This document shows, piece by piece, positions 17,778 to 27,904 of a stretch of DNA of 64,000 nucleotides (its first letter is position 1; every line of letters begins with the position of its first letter). The translations under genes and the position numbers were made by a program. This DNA is from Arsenophonus sp. aPb (GTDB taxonomy: Bacteria; Pseudomonadota; Gammaproteobacteria; Enterobacterales; Enterobacteriaceae). Location of the stretch: contig NZ_CP123499.1 of assembly GCF_029873475.1 (NCBI RefSeq), forward strand, positions 2,356,001 to 2,420,000. Direction: 5' to 3'. The notes under the pieces are model-generated. The model was given only the letters and a program-made list of their open reading frames with translations, was not told the origin of the DNA and did not search any database.

Positions 17778-20441
17778 TTATGCCAGACGCGGGTTAATTT
17801 TTTCTGGGTTGATGTTGTATTTTTTGATAGCTTCATCCACCAATTTTACATCCATTTCACCACGTTTTACTAATTCACCCAACGCCGCTACTACTACATA
17901 GGAAGTATCAACCTCAAAATGATGACGGAGGTTTTCACGGCTATCTGAACGACCAAAACCATCAGTACCCAAAACACGATAATCACTTGCAGGAATGTAG
18001 GAACGAATTTGTTCTGCAAATAATTTCATATAATCTGTTGATGCAACCGCAGGCGCATCATTCATGATTTGAGCAACATAAGGTACACGAGGTTTTTCAG
18101 ACGGATGTAACATATTCCAACGCTCACAATCTTGTCCTTCACGAGCTAATTCGGTAAATGACGTTACACTATAAACATCAGAACCAATACTGTACTCACT
18201 GGACAAAATTTTTGCCGCTTCGCGGACGTGACGCATCATTGAACCTGATCCTAATAATTGAACTTTGCCTTTTTTGCCTTTTAGCGATTCAAGTTTATAG
18301 ATACCTTTACGAATACCTTCCTCGACACCAGCAGGCATCGCTGGCATATGATAATTTTCGTTCAAGGTAGTAATATAATAGTAAACATTTTCTTGTTTCT
18401 CACCATACATACGAACTAAACCATCGTGCATAATAACAGCAACTTCATAAGCATAAGCTGGATCATAAGAGATACAGTTAGGTATGGTTAGTGACTGGAT
18501 ATGGCTATGTCCATCCTCATGCTGCAAACCTTCACCATTCAATGTAGTACGCCCTGAAGTCCCGCCAATCAGGAAACCACGCGCTTGCTGGTCTCCCGCC
18601 GCCCATAGCAGATCACCAATACGCTGAAAACCAAACATGGAATAATAAATATAAAATGGGATCATCGGCAGGTTATTCGTGCTATATGATGTAGCGGCAG
18701 CTAACCAAGAGGCACCAGCACCCAATTCATTGATACCTTCTTGAAGAATTTGACCTTTTTCATCTTCTTTGTAGTAAGCAACTTGTTCACGATCCTGAGG
18801 AGTGTACTGCTGTCCATTTGGACTATAGATCCCAATCTGACGGAATAAACCTTCCATACCAAAAGTACGTGCTTCATCAGCAATAATTGGCACTAGACGA
18901 TCTTTAATTGAATTATTTTTTAACATTACGTTCAAAGCACGTACAAATGCGATCGTAGTAGAGATCTCTTTATTTTGCTCGGCTAATAATTGGCTAAAAT
19001 CTTCTAGGCTAGGAATATCTAATTTTTCATCAAAGGTAGGATTTCGTGCCGGTAAATATCCGCCTAATGCCTGACGACGTTCATGCAAATATTTATATTC
19101 ATCTGAATCTTCTTTAAAAGTAATAAAAGGCAATTTTTCCACTTGATCATCCGCTACCGGTACATTAAAGCGATCACGGAAATAACGAACCCCTTCTAGA
19201 TTCATTTTTTTCACCTGATGGGCAATATTTTTACCTTCAGCAGTATCGCCCATGCCATAGCCTTTAACCGTTTGAGCTAAAATGACTGTTGGCTTACCTT
19301 TAGTATCTTGCGCTTGCTTAAAAGCGGCATAAACTTTTTTCGGATCATGGCCACCACGGTTTAACGACCAGATTTCATCATCGGTCATATCCTTGACAAG
19401 TGCACTTGTCTCAGGATAACGATTGAAGAAGTGTTCACGAACATAAGCGCCATCTTTAGATTTAAATGTTTGATAGTCACCGTCTAAAGTTTCATTCATC
19501 AACTGAATAAGTTTACCTGAAGTATCCTTGCGCAATAATTCATCCCAGCGGCCACCCCACAGGACTTTAATAACCTGCCATCCAGCACCGCTAAAAATAC
19601 CTTCTAATTCATTAACAATCTTACCATTACCAGTAACTGGCCCATCAAGGCGTTGTAGGTTACAGTTGATCACAAAAACAAGGTTATCTAACTTTTCTCG
19701 AGTCGCAATGGTGATGGCACCTTTCGATTCAGGCTCATCCATTTCACCGTCACCAAGGAAAGCATAAACTGTCTGATCTGCGGTATCCTTTAAGCCTCTG
19801 TGTTGTAAGTATTTTAAGAATTTTGCTTGATAAATAGCACCAATTGGACCTAATCCCATCGAGACGGTAGGAAATTGCCAAAACTCAGGCATCAGCTTAG
19901 GATGAGGGTAAGAGGAAAGACCTTTGCCACCAATTTCTTGCCGGAAATTGTCCATTTGCTCTTCAGTGAGACGCCCTTCCAAAAACGCACGTGCATAGAT
20001 ACCAGGTGAAATATGCCCTTGGAAATAAACTAAATCTCCACCATTTTTATTGTTTTTTGCCCGGAAGAAGTGATTAAAACAGACTTCATATAAAGTTGCA
20101 GAAGACTGGAAGGAAGCCATATGACCACCTAACTCCAAATCTTTTTTAGAAGCTCGTAAAACTGCCATTACAGCATTCCAACGAATCGCAGAGCGAATAC
20201 GACGCTCTAAATCCATGTTGCCTGGATAATCAGGCTCATCCTCTACGGAAATAGTGTTGATATAATCACAGTTTCCAGAACCTGCTGCGATATTAACGCC
20301 GCCCTTACGTGCTTGTTGTAATACTTGATCAATAAGATACTGAGCACGATCAACACCTTCTTCACGGATGACCGATTCGATCGCCTGTAACCAGTCGCGA
20401 GTTTCGATCGGATCCACGTCATTCTTCGACATATCTGACAT
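17778..20441 (-). CDS. aceE: Pyruvate dehydrogenase E1 component
   Basis: 887 residues, exactly the E. coli length. This thiamine-diphosphate enzyme decarboxylates pyruvate and acetylates the lipoyl groups of AceF. The ThDP-binding motif begins at GDGEMDEPESKG and continues to NCNLQRLDGPV. The N terminus (DPIETRDWLQAIESVIREEG) carries the AceF-binding region. The homodimeric E1 architecture is clear from length and order. The ribosome binding site AAGGAA is six bases before the ATG. It lies 165 bases downstream of pdhR and is probably cotranscribed with it. Confidence 0.98.
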   Translation of the reverse strand: MSDMSKNDVDPIETRDWLQAIESVIREEGVDRAQYLIDQVLQQARKGGVNIAAGSGNCDYINTISVEDEPDYPGNMDLERRIRSAIRWNAVMAVLRASKKDLELGGHMASFQSSATLYEVCFNHFFRAKNNKNGGDLVYFQGHISPGIYARAFLEGRLTEEQMDNFRQEIGGKGLSSYPHPKLMPEFWQFPTVSMGLGPIGAIYQAKFLKYLQHRGLKDTADQTVYAFLGDGEMDEPESKGAITIATREKLDNLVFVINCNLQRLDGPVTGNGKIVNELEGIFSGAGWQVIKVLWGGRWDELLRKDTSGKLIQLMNETLDGDYQTFKSKDGAYVREHFFNRYPETSALVKDMTDDEIWSLNRGGHDPKKVYAAFKQAQDTKGKPTVILAQTVKGYGMGDTAEGKNIAHQVKKMNLEGVRYFRDRFNVPVADDQVEKLPFITFKEDSDEYKYLHERRQALGGYLPARNPTFDEKLDIPSLEDFSQLLAEQNKEISTTIAFVRALNVMLKNNSIKDRLVPIIADEARTFGMEGLFRQIGIYSPNGQQYTPQDREQVAYYKEDEKGQILQEGINELGAGASWLAAATSYSTNNLPMIPFYIYYSMFGFQRIGDLLWAAGDQQARGFLIGGTSGRTTLNGEGLQHEDGHSHIQSLTIPNCISYDPAYAYEVAVIMHDGLVRMYGEKQENVYYYITTLNENYHMPAMPAGVEEGIRKGIYKLESLKGKKGKVQLLGSGSMMRHVREAAKILSSEYSIGSDVYSVTSFTELAREGQDCERWNMLHPSEKPRVPYVAQIMNDAPAVASTDYMKLFAEQIRSYIPASDYRVLGTDGFGRSDSRENLRHHFEVDTSYVVVAALGELVKRGEMDVKLVDEAIKKYNINPEKINPRLA

Positions 20442-20606
20442 GGTCTATTCCTTATCTATTATCTGTTTCTAATATAGTTACTGAGCCATCTTTTGAACAT
20501 ATTTACTAAAACCAAAAAGAAGAACAAAAGATAGTTCCTATTGCCGCAACTTTGTCTCTAATAAATCAGAGTGGTAATGCAGACGCAGCAACAAAAATCT
20601 GCACTA

Positions 20607-21377
20607 CTAAATTAAATTTTGGTATTGTTGTACTCGACGTAAAGAACGCTCACGACGTGTATGCTCACGGCTGATGTCCAGCAAAATCTCCTCAATAAAT
20701 GCTAAATGACGATGTGAAGCTTCCTGTGCTTTTTCAGGTTCACGTGCGATAATAGCTTCAAAAATTTGAGTTCTATGTTTACTTACTGCTGCATGCATTT
20801 CTTTACGTGTATATAAACACTCAAAATTTTGTCTAATATTCTGCTCTAACATTGGAACCATACAACGAAGTATATGGAGTAATACGACATTATGCGCCGC
20901 TTCAGTAACAACCAACTGATATTGCAAAACAGCTTCAACTTCAGCATTAACATCTCCACGCTCTTGGATATCCTGAATTTGTAGATGACTTATCTTAATT
21001 CGAGCCAGATCCTCATCAGTACCTCTTAAAGCAGCATAATAAGCCGCAATACCTTCAAGTGCGTGACGTGTTTCCAAAAGATCAAATTGTGATTCCATAT
21101 GGCCAGATAATAATTGGGTAAGCGGATCACTAAAGCTTTGCCATAAATTTGTTTGGACGAATGTACCACCTCCCTGTCGGCGAAGGAGAAAACCTTTTGC
21201 TTCTAGCTTCTGAATCGCCTCACGCAAAGAAGGACGAGAAACATCAAATTGCTTAGCCAACTCACGTTCAGGTAGCAATTTTTCTCCGGGGCGCAATATT
21301 CCTTCAAGAATTAAATGCTCAAGGCGCTGTTCAATGACATCAGATAATTTAGGTTGGCGAATTTTGCTATAAACCAT
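20607..21377 (-). CDS. pdhR: GntR-family pyruvate-responsive repressor PdhR
   Basis: 256 residues. The N-terminal winged helix-turn-helix has the GntR signature (LILEGILRPGEKLLPEREL, then DVSRPSLREAIQKLEAKG). The C-terminal FCD effector domain runs from about residue 90 to 240 and includes LETRHALEGIAAYYAALRG and EASHRHLAFIEEILLD. PdhR represses the pdh operon and respiratory genes when pyruvate is low. A perfect 17-base PdhR palindrome lies 57 bases upstream of the ATG, which indicates autoregulation. aroP and ampE, the upstream neighbours in E. coli, are absent. Confidence 0.97.
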   Translation of the reverse strand: MVYSKIRQPKLSDVIEQRLEHLILEGILRPGEKLLPERELAKQFDVSRPSLREAIQKLEAKGFLLRRQGGGTFVQTNLWQSFSDPLTQLLSGHMESQFDLLETRHALEGIAAYYAALRGTDEDLARIKISHLQIQDIQERGDVNAEVEAVLQYQLVVTEAAHNVVLLHILRCMVPMLEQNIRQNFECLYTRKEMHAAVSKHRTQIFEAIIAREPEKAQEASHRHLAFIEEILLDISREHTRRERSLRRVQQYQNLI

Positions 21378-21433
21378 ATTTACAATTGGCCACTCATATT
21401 TTGCGTAAATATTTATTTAACACTACCAAAGTC

Positions 21434-21450
21434 AATTGGTAATACCAATT
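21434..21450. promoter_or_regulatory. PdhR operator upstream of pdhR-aceEF-lpdA
   Basis: AATTGGTAATACCAATT is a perfect palindrome matching the PdhR consensus ATTGGTnnnACCAAT. On the minus strand it runs directly into TTGACT, a plausible -35 element, so bound PdhR would block polymerase. Confidence 0.88.
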
Positions 21451-21923
21451 TATCTTAGATGTACATAAAGTAACAAAGTATTCACCAGCTGTCCATAAAA
21501 GCTTAAATTTAACCTTAAAAAACTTGTACTTTTTGATAAGGATTTTTAAAAATTCAAAAAAATGATAGTTTCAGTTTATTTTGAAGCAGCAATGTTAATT
21601 TTTTTATATATAATTAATCAACTGAAACGTTACTATTTGCTTTTAATCAAACAATTAATCAATATGAATGAATAAATATTCAATGTAATAATTAAAAAAC
21701 AACAAGTTTTTATAATTGATATTAATGTTTTTCAATGACAATGATTGATAGAATTGATGTTAAAAAATACTTAATTCAAAATAAATACAGTAATTAAGAA
21801 AATTTAATTAATGTCAGTATATTATCTTGATATTTATACAAATTAACGTACTAAATACTTAGCCACATAATATTGAATTAAGGTAAACTCATTGCTATCT
21901 CATTATTATGCTTGAATAAATAG
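21451..21923. other. Intergenic region between pdhR and nadC
   Basis: About 470 AT-rich bases between the PdhR operator and the nadC stop. I see no coding frame, RNA gene or repeat. In E. coli this interval holds ampD, ampE and aroP; no remnant of them is recognisable. Confidence 0.4.
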
Positions 21924-22844
21924 CTAAGATATTTTAGCAATACCATCCAGCGTCTGATTAAATCTCATAGAAAGATCTATTGCTGTAATATTTTTAGTTA
22001 ATGCGCCAACAGAAATATAATCTACACCCGTCTTAGCATACTCTTTTAATGTTTTTAGCGTGATATTACCAGATACTTCGAGAGCTACCCTTCCCTTAGC
22101 AATCACTACCGCTTCTTTCATCATAGGAATAGTAAAATTATCCAGCATAACAATATCTGCTTTTGCTTCTACTGCCTCAATTAATTCATTTATATTTTCA
22201 ACTTCAACTTCGATAGGAACATTTGTATGCGCTAAACGTGCTTTTTTAATTGCTGAAGTAATATTACCTGCTGCAATAATATGATTTTCTTTAATTAAAT
22301 AAGCATCAAATAAGCCTAACCTGTGATTAAAACCACCACCACAAAGCACTGCATATTTGAGAGCAGTTCTTAAACCAGGTATAGTCTTACGCGTATCTAA
22401 CAACTTTACTTCTGTGCCTTGCAATATATCAACATAATTAGCTGTTTTGGTAGCAACACCTGATAAAGTTTGGAGGAAATTGAGCGCAATCCTTTCAGCG
22501 ATTAACAGTATATGGGCATCGCCCTCAATCGTACAAAGCATCTGACCAGATTTTATTTTATCGCCATCCCTGACCTGCCATCTAAGCTGAACAGATTGAT
22601 CAAGTTGCTTAAATATCTCCTCTACCCAATGCATTCCACAAAAAATACCATCTTCACGGGTAATTATTTTAGCAATAGCCAGCTGTTTTTTTGCTAACAA
22701 TTGCCCACTAATATCATTCTCTATATTTATACTTCCGCCTAAATCCTCCTGTAGTGCGAAAGTAATATTAGCAGGAATATCTTGCTGTAAACGTTCTAAT
22801 AATTGTTCCTTACGTCGCTTCACATCATGATTGATAAGTACCAT
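21924..22844 (-). CDS. nadC: Nicotinate-nucleotide pyrophosphorylase (quinolinate phosphoribosyltransferase)
   Basis: 306 residues, slightly longer than the 297 of E. coli. It converts quinolinate and PRPP to nicotinate mononucleotide in de novo NAD synthesis. Conserved motifs: ALQEDLGG near the N terminus, LNFLQTLSGVATKTANYV, then LDTRKTIPGLRTALKYAV and CGGGFNHRLGLFDAYLIKENH, which line the active site. The C-terminal VDYISVGALTKN closes the barrel. AAGGAG lies just before the ATG. It is transcribed away from ppdD, with about 490 bases between them. The usual neighbour ampD is missing. Confidence 0.96.
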   Translation of the reverse strand: MVLINHDVKRRKEQLLERLQQDIPANITFALQEDLGGSINIENDISGQLLAKKQLAIAKIITREDGIFCGMHWVEEIFKQLDQSVQLRWQVRDGDKIKSGQMLCTIEGDAHILLIAERIALNFLQTLSGVATKTANYVDILQGTEVKLLDTRKTIPGLRTALKYAVLCGGGFNHRLGLFDAYLIKENHIIAAGNITSAIKKARLAHTNVPIEVEVENINELIEAVEAKADIVMLDNFTIPMMKEAVVIAKGRVALEVSGNITLKTLKEYAKTGVDYISVGALTKNITAIDLSMRFNQTLDGIAKIS

Positions 22845-23337
22845 TACAACTCCTTAATATTTACAGTAATAATTTATTACTAAGTTTTACCCCACAGTAT
22901 TGTATAAATATGTCTAGTAAATTTTTTTATTAATTTACGTCAACCTAATACGCTACTACAACATATAAAATCTAAATAGATATTTTTTCTGCACAATTAA
23001 TATGAATACTTTGCTAATAAAAACTCTTTATCTTAAAAGTAAATAAATAATACATTTCACAAAATATATGACAAATATATACTCCAAATGAGCTATCATA
23101 AATTGTTATTTATTTCTGCCCTAAGCTAACTTACAAATGATGGCTAATATTAGAAAATTTATTTCAATAAAAAATAGCCAAACTAATTATTTGTGAGATT
23201 GCTCGAATTTATTTTTTTTATTTTCAACATAAAAAAATAATATTTAGAACAATATTCTAATATTTTATTTTTTCATTATTATTTTTTCTTACTCTTGTAC
23301 ATCATCACGTTATCTTCAATCGATAATGGAAAATATG
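22845..23337. other. Intergenic region between nadC and ppdD
   Basis: About 490 AT-rich bases holding the divergent promoters of nadC and the pilus genes. I see no credible coding frame, repeat or RNA gene, and cannot place the promoters. Confidence 0.35.
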
Positions 23338-23760
23338 ATGAAACAACAAGGATTCTCCCTAATGGAAATAATGGTAGCAATTGCAATTATTGCAGTTCTT
23401 AGCGCAATTAGTATTCCAAGCTACAAAAGTTATATGCAAAAAGCTGCTCTAACTGACATGTTGCAGTTTATTGTGCCTTATAAAATGCATACGGAACTGT
23501 GTGGATTTGAAAATGGGCATTTTACAGGTTGCCACAATGGCGTATCTTCAATTCCAACAAGTAAGACCGGGAAATATGTCAGTGATATTGAAGTGAAAGA
23601 TGGAACAATTAAAGTTGTTGGTACAAAATCACTAAAAGATTTAACTATAACGTTAGAGCCAACATTATCTACAACAGAAAATCAAGTGAGCTGGAAAGTT
23701 TTTTGTGAAAGTACAGATTCCGGATTAAAAAAACATTGTGCAGACACTTTTAGATTCTAA
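23338..23760 (+). CDS. ppdD: Type IV prepilin PpdD (PilA-like major pilin)
   Basis: About 140 residues. The class-I prepilin leader is short (MKQQG), followed by the processing site G|FSLMEIMVAIAIIAVLSAIS. The mature protein has Phe1, Glu5 and the hydrophobic N-terminal helix. C-terminal cysteines (KVFCEST, KKHCAD) fit the pilin disulfide loop. Three in-frame ATGs are available (23326, 23335, 23338). The third gives the usual 5-residue leader and lies 7 bases after GGA, so it is chosen. It heads the ppdD-hofB-hofC cluster, 16 bases before hofB. Other pilus genes (pilM-Q, prepilin peptidase) are not in this window. Confidence 0.92.
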   Translation: MKQQGFSLMEIMVAIAIIAVLSAISIPSYKSYMQKAALTDMLQFIVPYKMHTELCGFENGHFTGCHNGVSSIPTSKTGKYVSDIEVKDGTIKVVGTKSLKDLTITLEPTLSTTENQVSWKVFCESTDSGLKKHCADTFRF

Positions 23761-23776
23761 AAAATAAGGCTCTATT

Positions 23777-25213
23777 ATGACTTTTATAACAGCTATTCCT
23801 AAGGATTTTAATCTTATCGAAGATGAATTAAAAAAACTTTGTTATCGTCATGATATTGTAATGATCGAATTCAATTCAAAAAAACTTTCTATTGCAAGTT
23901 ATAAAAAACCTAATGACGAACTGTTAACAGCATTGCGTTTTATTTCTAGTGTTCCTGTTTGTTATGATATCTGGCCAAAAGAAAAAATTGAGCATTATTT
24001 TAATCGCTGTAATCATGAAGTTGAAATACAAGAAGAACCTATACGTTATGATCCAACAATCAATAATGAAGACAAACCTAATTCACCAGCAGTAAATTAT
24101 GTCGATTATCTTATTGCATCTGCCATTGAAAAACGAGCATCAGATATTCATATAGAGCCATTTAAGACCGCTACCAAAATCCGTATTAGAGTTGATGGTA
24201 AATTATTTTATGTTCCTTCACCGCCAGTTGAAAATTGTGCAGAAATATTTGCTCGATTAAAAATATTAGCAAAATTGAATATTGCAGAAAAGCGCTTGCC
24301 TCAAGATGGACAACTTGAATGGATAAGCCATGATATCCACTATGCTATTCGCATTTCAACATTACCAACACTCTATGGTGAAAAAATAGTTTTAAGAATA
24401 TTAAATACTAAAAATCATTATTCTTTAGAACAACTAGGTATAAAAAATAATTTCCTCGCTATTTTAAAACAAAAACTTTCTCTGCCACAAGGAATGATTC
24501 TTGTTACCGGGCCAACAGGAAGTGGTAAAACCGTAACACTTTATAGCTGCCTTGAATATCTTAATCAAAGTGAATTAAATATTTCAACAATTGAAGATCC
24601 AGTCGAAATCCCGATAAAAGGAGTTAATCAAATACCTGTAAACGAAAAAATAGGTTTGAATTTTTCAACTATTTTAAGAGCATTACTTCGCCAAGATCCT
24701 GATATTATTATGCTAGGTGAAATACGCGATCAAAAAACAGCTGAAATTGCTATAAAAGCCGCCCAAACCGGCCATTTAGTATTATCAACACTCCATACAA
24801 ATTCAACGAAAAGCACATTAGAACGACTAGAAAATTTAAGCATATCTCCACATTTAATACATTCTTGTGTGAAGTTGATTATTGCTCAGAGACTTGTTAG
24901 AAAATTATGCCCTAGCTGTAAACGTCATGAAGAAAATCCTATTACTATTCAAAATGATAACATTGAAACTGAAATTACGACCTGGCAGGCTGTTGGATGT
25001 GACCATTGTTTCGGTGGATATTTAGGTCGGACTGCAATTTATGAATTTTTAGAGCTTAAAGAAGAAACTGGAGCTACACAATTTTATCAGCTACCAGTAA
25101 AAACAGAAAAAATACCTTTCGTTAGTTTATTTGCTTCTGGATTACTTCTAGTCGAAGCCGGCATAACAACACTAAAAGAAGTGTATGAAGTAACAGGACA
25201 GGAGATAATTTAG
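23777..25213 (+). CDS. hofB: Type IV pilus assembly ATPase HofB (GspE/PilB family)
   Basis: 478 residues. This cytoplasmic hexameric ATPase would drive polymerisation of the PpdD pilin. The N1-type domain is short; the GspE domain begins near residue 107. Walker A is GPTGSGKT (245-252), the Asp box follows in STIEDPVEIPI, and Walker B is IIMLGEIRD (about 310-318). The His box is LSTLHTNS. A four-cysteine zinc site is present: CPSC (378-381) and CDHC (408-411). All catalytic motifs are intact. It overlaps hofC by one base. Confidence 0.94.
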   Translation: MTFITAIPKDFNLIEDELKKLCYRHDIVMIEFNSKKLSIASYKKPNDELLTALRFISSVPVCYDIWPKEKIEHYFNRCNHEVEIQEEPIRYDPTINNEDKPNSPAVNYVDYLIASAIEKRASDIHIEPFKTATKIRIRVDGKLFYVPSPPVENCAEIFARLKILAKLNIAEKRLPQDGQLEWISHDIHYAIRISTLPTLYGEKIVLRILNTKNHYSLEQLGIKNNFLAILKQKLSLPQGMILVTGPTGSGKTVTLYSCLEYLNQSELNISTIEDPVEIPIKGVNQIPVNEKIGLNFSTILRALLRQDPDIIMLGEIRDQKTAEIAIKAAQTGHLVLSTLHTNSTKSTLERLENLSISPHLIHSCVKLIIAQRLVRKLCPSCKRHEENPITIQNDNIETEITTWQAVGCDHCFGGYLGRTAIYEFLELKEETGATQFYQLPVKTEKIPFVSLFASGLLLVEAGITTLKEVYEVTGQEII

Positions 25214-26406
25214 TGAATTTTATCTATAAATATCGAGCAATTAACACTCGGGGAATATTAATAGAAAATTATAAAATATCTCATTCTAGACAGGAGGTTT
25301 ATGAATATATTCTCAAAAACAATTTAATACCTATTTCAATTAAAATCAGAGAAATTGCGCTATATACCACAAAAATTCTTAGCTATCGCTTGCATCTTAT
25401 GTATCAACTTAGTGTATTACTTAAGTCCAATATTTCTTTAATTCAAAGTCTAAATATTATTCAAAAAGAATGTAATATGTCGGTCTGGAAATGTATATTA
25501 GCAGAAATCATTAAACGTATTAATCAAGGGGAAGCATTCTCTTCAACATTAAAATGTTATCCTAAACTTTTTCCAGAAATAATTTATCGCCTAGTAGAAA
25601 TAGGTGAACATACCAATAGCCTCGAAAAAAATTGCCAACTTATTTACCAACAACTTCAACAACAACAAATATTAAAACAAAAAATAACTAAAGCGCTACA
25701 GTATCCTTGCATTATTTTAATTATTGCTTCAATCGTGGTTTCATTAATGCTATTTTTCGTTTTACCTGAATTTAAAGCAATATATCAAACATTTAATGCT
25801 CAACTTCCAATAGCAACTAAATTGCTTATTACCATTTCTGATAAAATTGCTGACAATGCTTTGTATATTGTTGCTACCTTAGTTTGTATTTTTTGGGGTT
25901 ATTTTATATATAGGCAATATTCGCCAAATTTAATTAAACGAGAACAAAAATTTATCCTACATTTACCATTACTCAATAAACTCATTTCTTGGCAACAACT
26001 TTACTATTTTTTTCAAACGCTCCATATTACACAAAAATCAGGATTAACATTATTAGAAGGATTCGAGTATGTATTAAAAACACTAAAACATCCCGTTTAT
26101 CATGATGCTATTCATTCTATATATCAAAAAATTCAGCGAGGTATTTCTTTTAGCGAAAGTATAAAAAGAGAGAAACTATTCCCATATCTATGCTTGCAAT
26201 TTATTACTGCCGGAGAATTATCAGGCAATTTAACATTATTTTTAGAAAAATTGGCTAACTGGTACCAGGATAATCTGCTTAACTATGTTAATAAAAAGAT
26301 AAAATTAATTGAACCTATGCTAATACTAATACTCGCAGTTGTAATTACTGGATTATTATTCACTATGTATTTGCCGATTTTTAATTTAGGTAATATTATT
26401 TCTTAA
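25213..26406 (+). CDS. hofC: Type IV pilus inner-membrane platform protein HofC (GspF/PilC family)
   Basis: 397 residues with two GspF/T2SSF domains (about 55-180 and 260-390) and three transmembrane segments: IILIIASIVVSLMLFFVLP, YIVATLVCIFWGYFIY and LILILAVVITGLLF. The GEHTNSLEKN and AGELSGNLTLFLEKLA motifs are the paired GspF signatures. The start is GTG at 25213, which overlaps the hofB TAG by one base, so translation is probably coupled. In E. coli the homologue forms the assembly platform for HofB. Confidence 0.93.
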   Translation: MNFIYKYRAINTRGILIENYKISHSRQEVYEYILKNNLIPISIKIREIALYTTKILSYRLHLMYQLSVLLKSNISLIQSLNIIQKECNMSVWKCILAEIIKRINQGEAFSSTLKCYPKLFPEIIYRLVEIGEHTNSLEKNCQLIYQQLQQQQILKQKITKALQYPCIILIIASIVVSLMLFFVLPEFKAIYQTFNAQLPIATKLLITISDKIADNALYIVATLVCIFWGYFIYRQYSPNLIKREQKFILHLPLLNKLISWQQLYYFFQTLHITQKSGLTLLEGFEYVLKTLKHPVYHDAIHSIYQKIQRGISFSESIKREKLFPYLCLQFITAGELSGNLTLFLEKLANWYQDNLLNYVNKKIKLIEPMLILILAVVITGLLFTMYLPIFNLGNIIS

Positions 26407-26527
26407 GTAATCAATGTAACAATAAAATAAAAAATATTATGATGTTCAAACCCGTTATGATAAACATAAAAAAATTAACGGCCTTTGTTTGGAGTTTTCA
26501 ATTTAAATTTATTGAAAGAGAGGATGC

Positions 26528-27151
26528 ATGAGCTATATTGTTGCTCTGACAGGCGGGATCGGAAGCGGAAAAAGCACCGTTTCAGATAAATTTGCATCCT
26601 TAGGAGTACCAATTATTGATGCAGACATTATTTCAAGACAAATTGTTATGCCTAATACTTATGCTCTTAATATGATAAAACAACATTTCGGTTCAACTAT
26701 TCTCCATAATAATGGCTCTTTAAATCGCGCTAAATTAAGAAAAAAAATATTTAGTGATCCAGTAGAAAAAAATTGGTTAAATGATTTGCTTCATCCGTTA
26801 ATACATCAAGAAACACAACGCCAGCTAACTCTACTTGACTCCCCTTATGTAGTTTGGGTTGTCCCTTTATTAATTGAAAATAATCTAGCGCATCTTGCCA
26901 ATCGCGTGCTAGTCATTGACGTAACACCAGAAGAACAAATAGCTCGTATAATTAAGCGTGACGGCATTAGTCAGCAAGAAGCAAAAAATATTTTATCTAA
27001 CCAAGTTAGCCGAACAAAGCGTTTACAAAAAGCTGATGATATAATTATTAATCACGATAACAACTTAACACTTGATGAAACTATAGCGAAATTACATCAG
27101 AAATATTTGCAATTAGCTATGAATGCTTCTCAGGAAACACATAATGAGTAA
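26528..27151 (+). CDS. coaE: Dephospho-CoA kinase
   Basis: 207 residues. It phosphorylates the ribose 3'-OH of dephospho-CoA, the last step of coenzyme A synthesis. The P-loop GGIGSGKST is at residues 9-17; the CoA-domain LGVPIIDADIISRQIV and VVWVVPLLIENNL follow. The lid region carries RIIKRDGISQQEA. The ribosome binding site AGAGGA is well placed. It overlaps zapD by 8 bases. guaC, which lies between coaE and hofC in E. coli, is absent here. Confidence 0.96.
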   Translation: MSYIVALTGGIGSGKSTVSDKFASLGVPIIDADIISRQIVMPNTYALNMIKQHFGSTILHNNGSLNRAKLRKKIFSDPVEKNWLNDLLHPLIHQETQRQLTLLDSPYVVWVVPLLIENNLAHLANRVLVIDVTPEEQIARIIKRDGISQQEAKNILSNQVSRTKRLQKADDIIINHDNNLTLDETIAKLHQKYLQLAMNASQETHNE

Positions 27152-27896
27152 TACTATTTCTACCATTATTTATGAACATCCATTAAATGAGAAAATGCGC
27201 TCTTGGCTGCGCATGGAGTGTTTACTTCAGCAACTTATTGACCTGAAGAACATCAACTCATTAGCTACTGGGTTAGCTTTTTTTCGTGCTGTTTCTGAAT
27301 TAATCGAAGTATTAGATCGCAGCGATATACGTGCAGACATTATCAAAGAATTAGATAAACAAAAAAATAAACTTAATCAATGGTGCAGTGATCCCCACGC
27401 AGATAAAACATTGATTAAAAATCTTCTAAGAGAACTCCAAGAAAATCTCACATTATTAAGAGAAGCGCCACGCATTGGTCAGCACTTACGGCAAGATAAA
27501 GTTATTAGTATTGCTCGCCAGCGTTTAAGTATACCTGGAGGTTGTTGTAGCTTTGATTTACCGGCCTTACATTTATGGTTAAATACTCATAAAAAAGAAA
27601 TTGAAACTAGAATTAACTTTTGGATTGATGGCATCCTTCCGTTACGTTCTGCTTTAATTATGCTATTAAATTTGATCCGCAAGTCTAATACATTTACTAA
27701 TCAAAAAAGCTATAATGGTTTCTATCAAGGCAGCGTAGAAAATGCGGATCTTATTCGAATAAAGTTACCAATAAATCTATCCTTATATCCTCAGATTTCT
27801 GGACATAAAACACGTTTTGCTATCCGCTTCTTACATGAAGACAGCGAAAATGGTATTGTACCTGATGAATTACCATTTAAATTAGCCTGTTGTTAG
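27144..27896 (+). CDS. zapD: Cell division protein ZapD
   Basis: 250 residues from the ATG at 27144 (MSNTISTIIYEHPLNEKMRS). This start matches the family's EHPLNEKMRTWLR N terminus and has AGGAAA seven bases upstream; an earlier in-frame ATG at 27123 would only add seven residues inside coaE. ZapD binds the C-terminal tail of FtsZ and bundles its filaments at the division ring. The helical domain is followed by a beta-rich C-terminal domain (PINLSLYPQISGHKTRFAIR). It overlaps coaE and precedes yacG, as in E. coli. Confidence 0.95.
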   Translation: MSNTISTIIYEHPLNEKMRSWLRMECLLQQLIDLKNINSLATGLAFFRAVSELIEVLDRSDIRADIIKELDKQKNKLNQWCSDPHADKTLIKNLLRELQENLTLLREAPRIGQHLRQDKVISIARQRLSIPGGCCSFDLPALHLWLNTHKKEIETRINFWIDGILPLRSALIMLLNLIRKSNTFTNQKSYNGFYQGSVENADLIRIKLPINLSLYPQISGHKTRFAIRFLHEDSENGIVPDELPFKLACC

Positions 27897-27904
27897 GAGT
27901 CCTT

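Noticed and set aside
17470..17901. Plus-strand open frame of 143 codons over aceF/aceE
   Set aside because: Antisense shadow of conserved aceF lipoyl domains; low-complexity Ser/Thr-rich translation.
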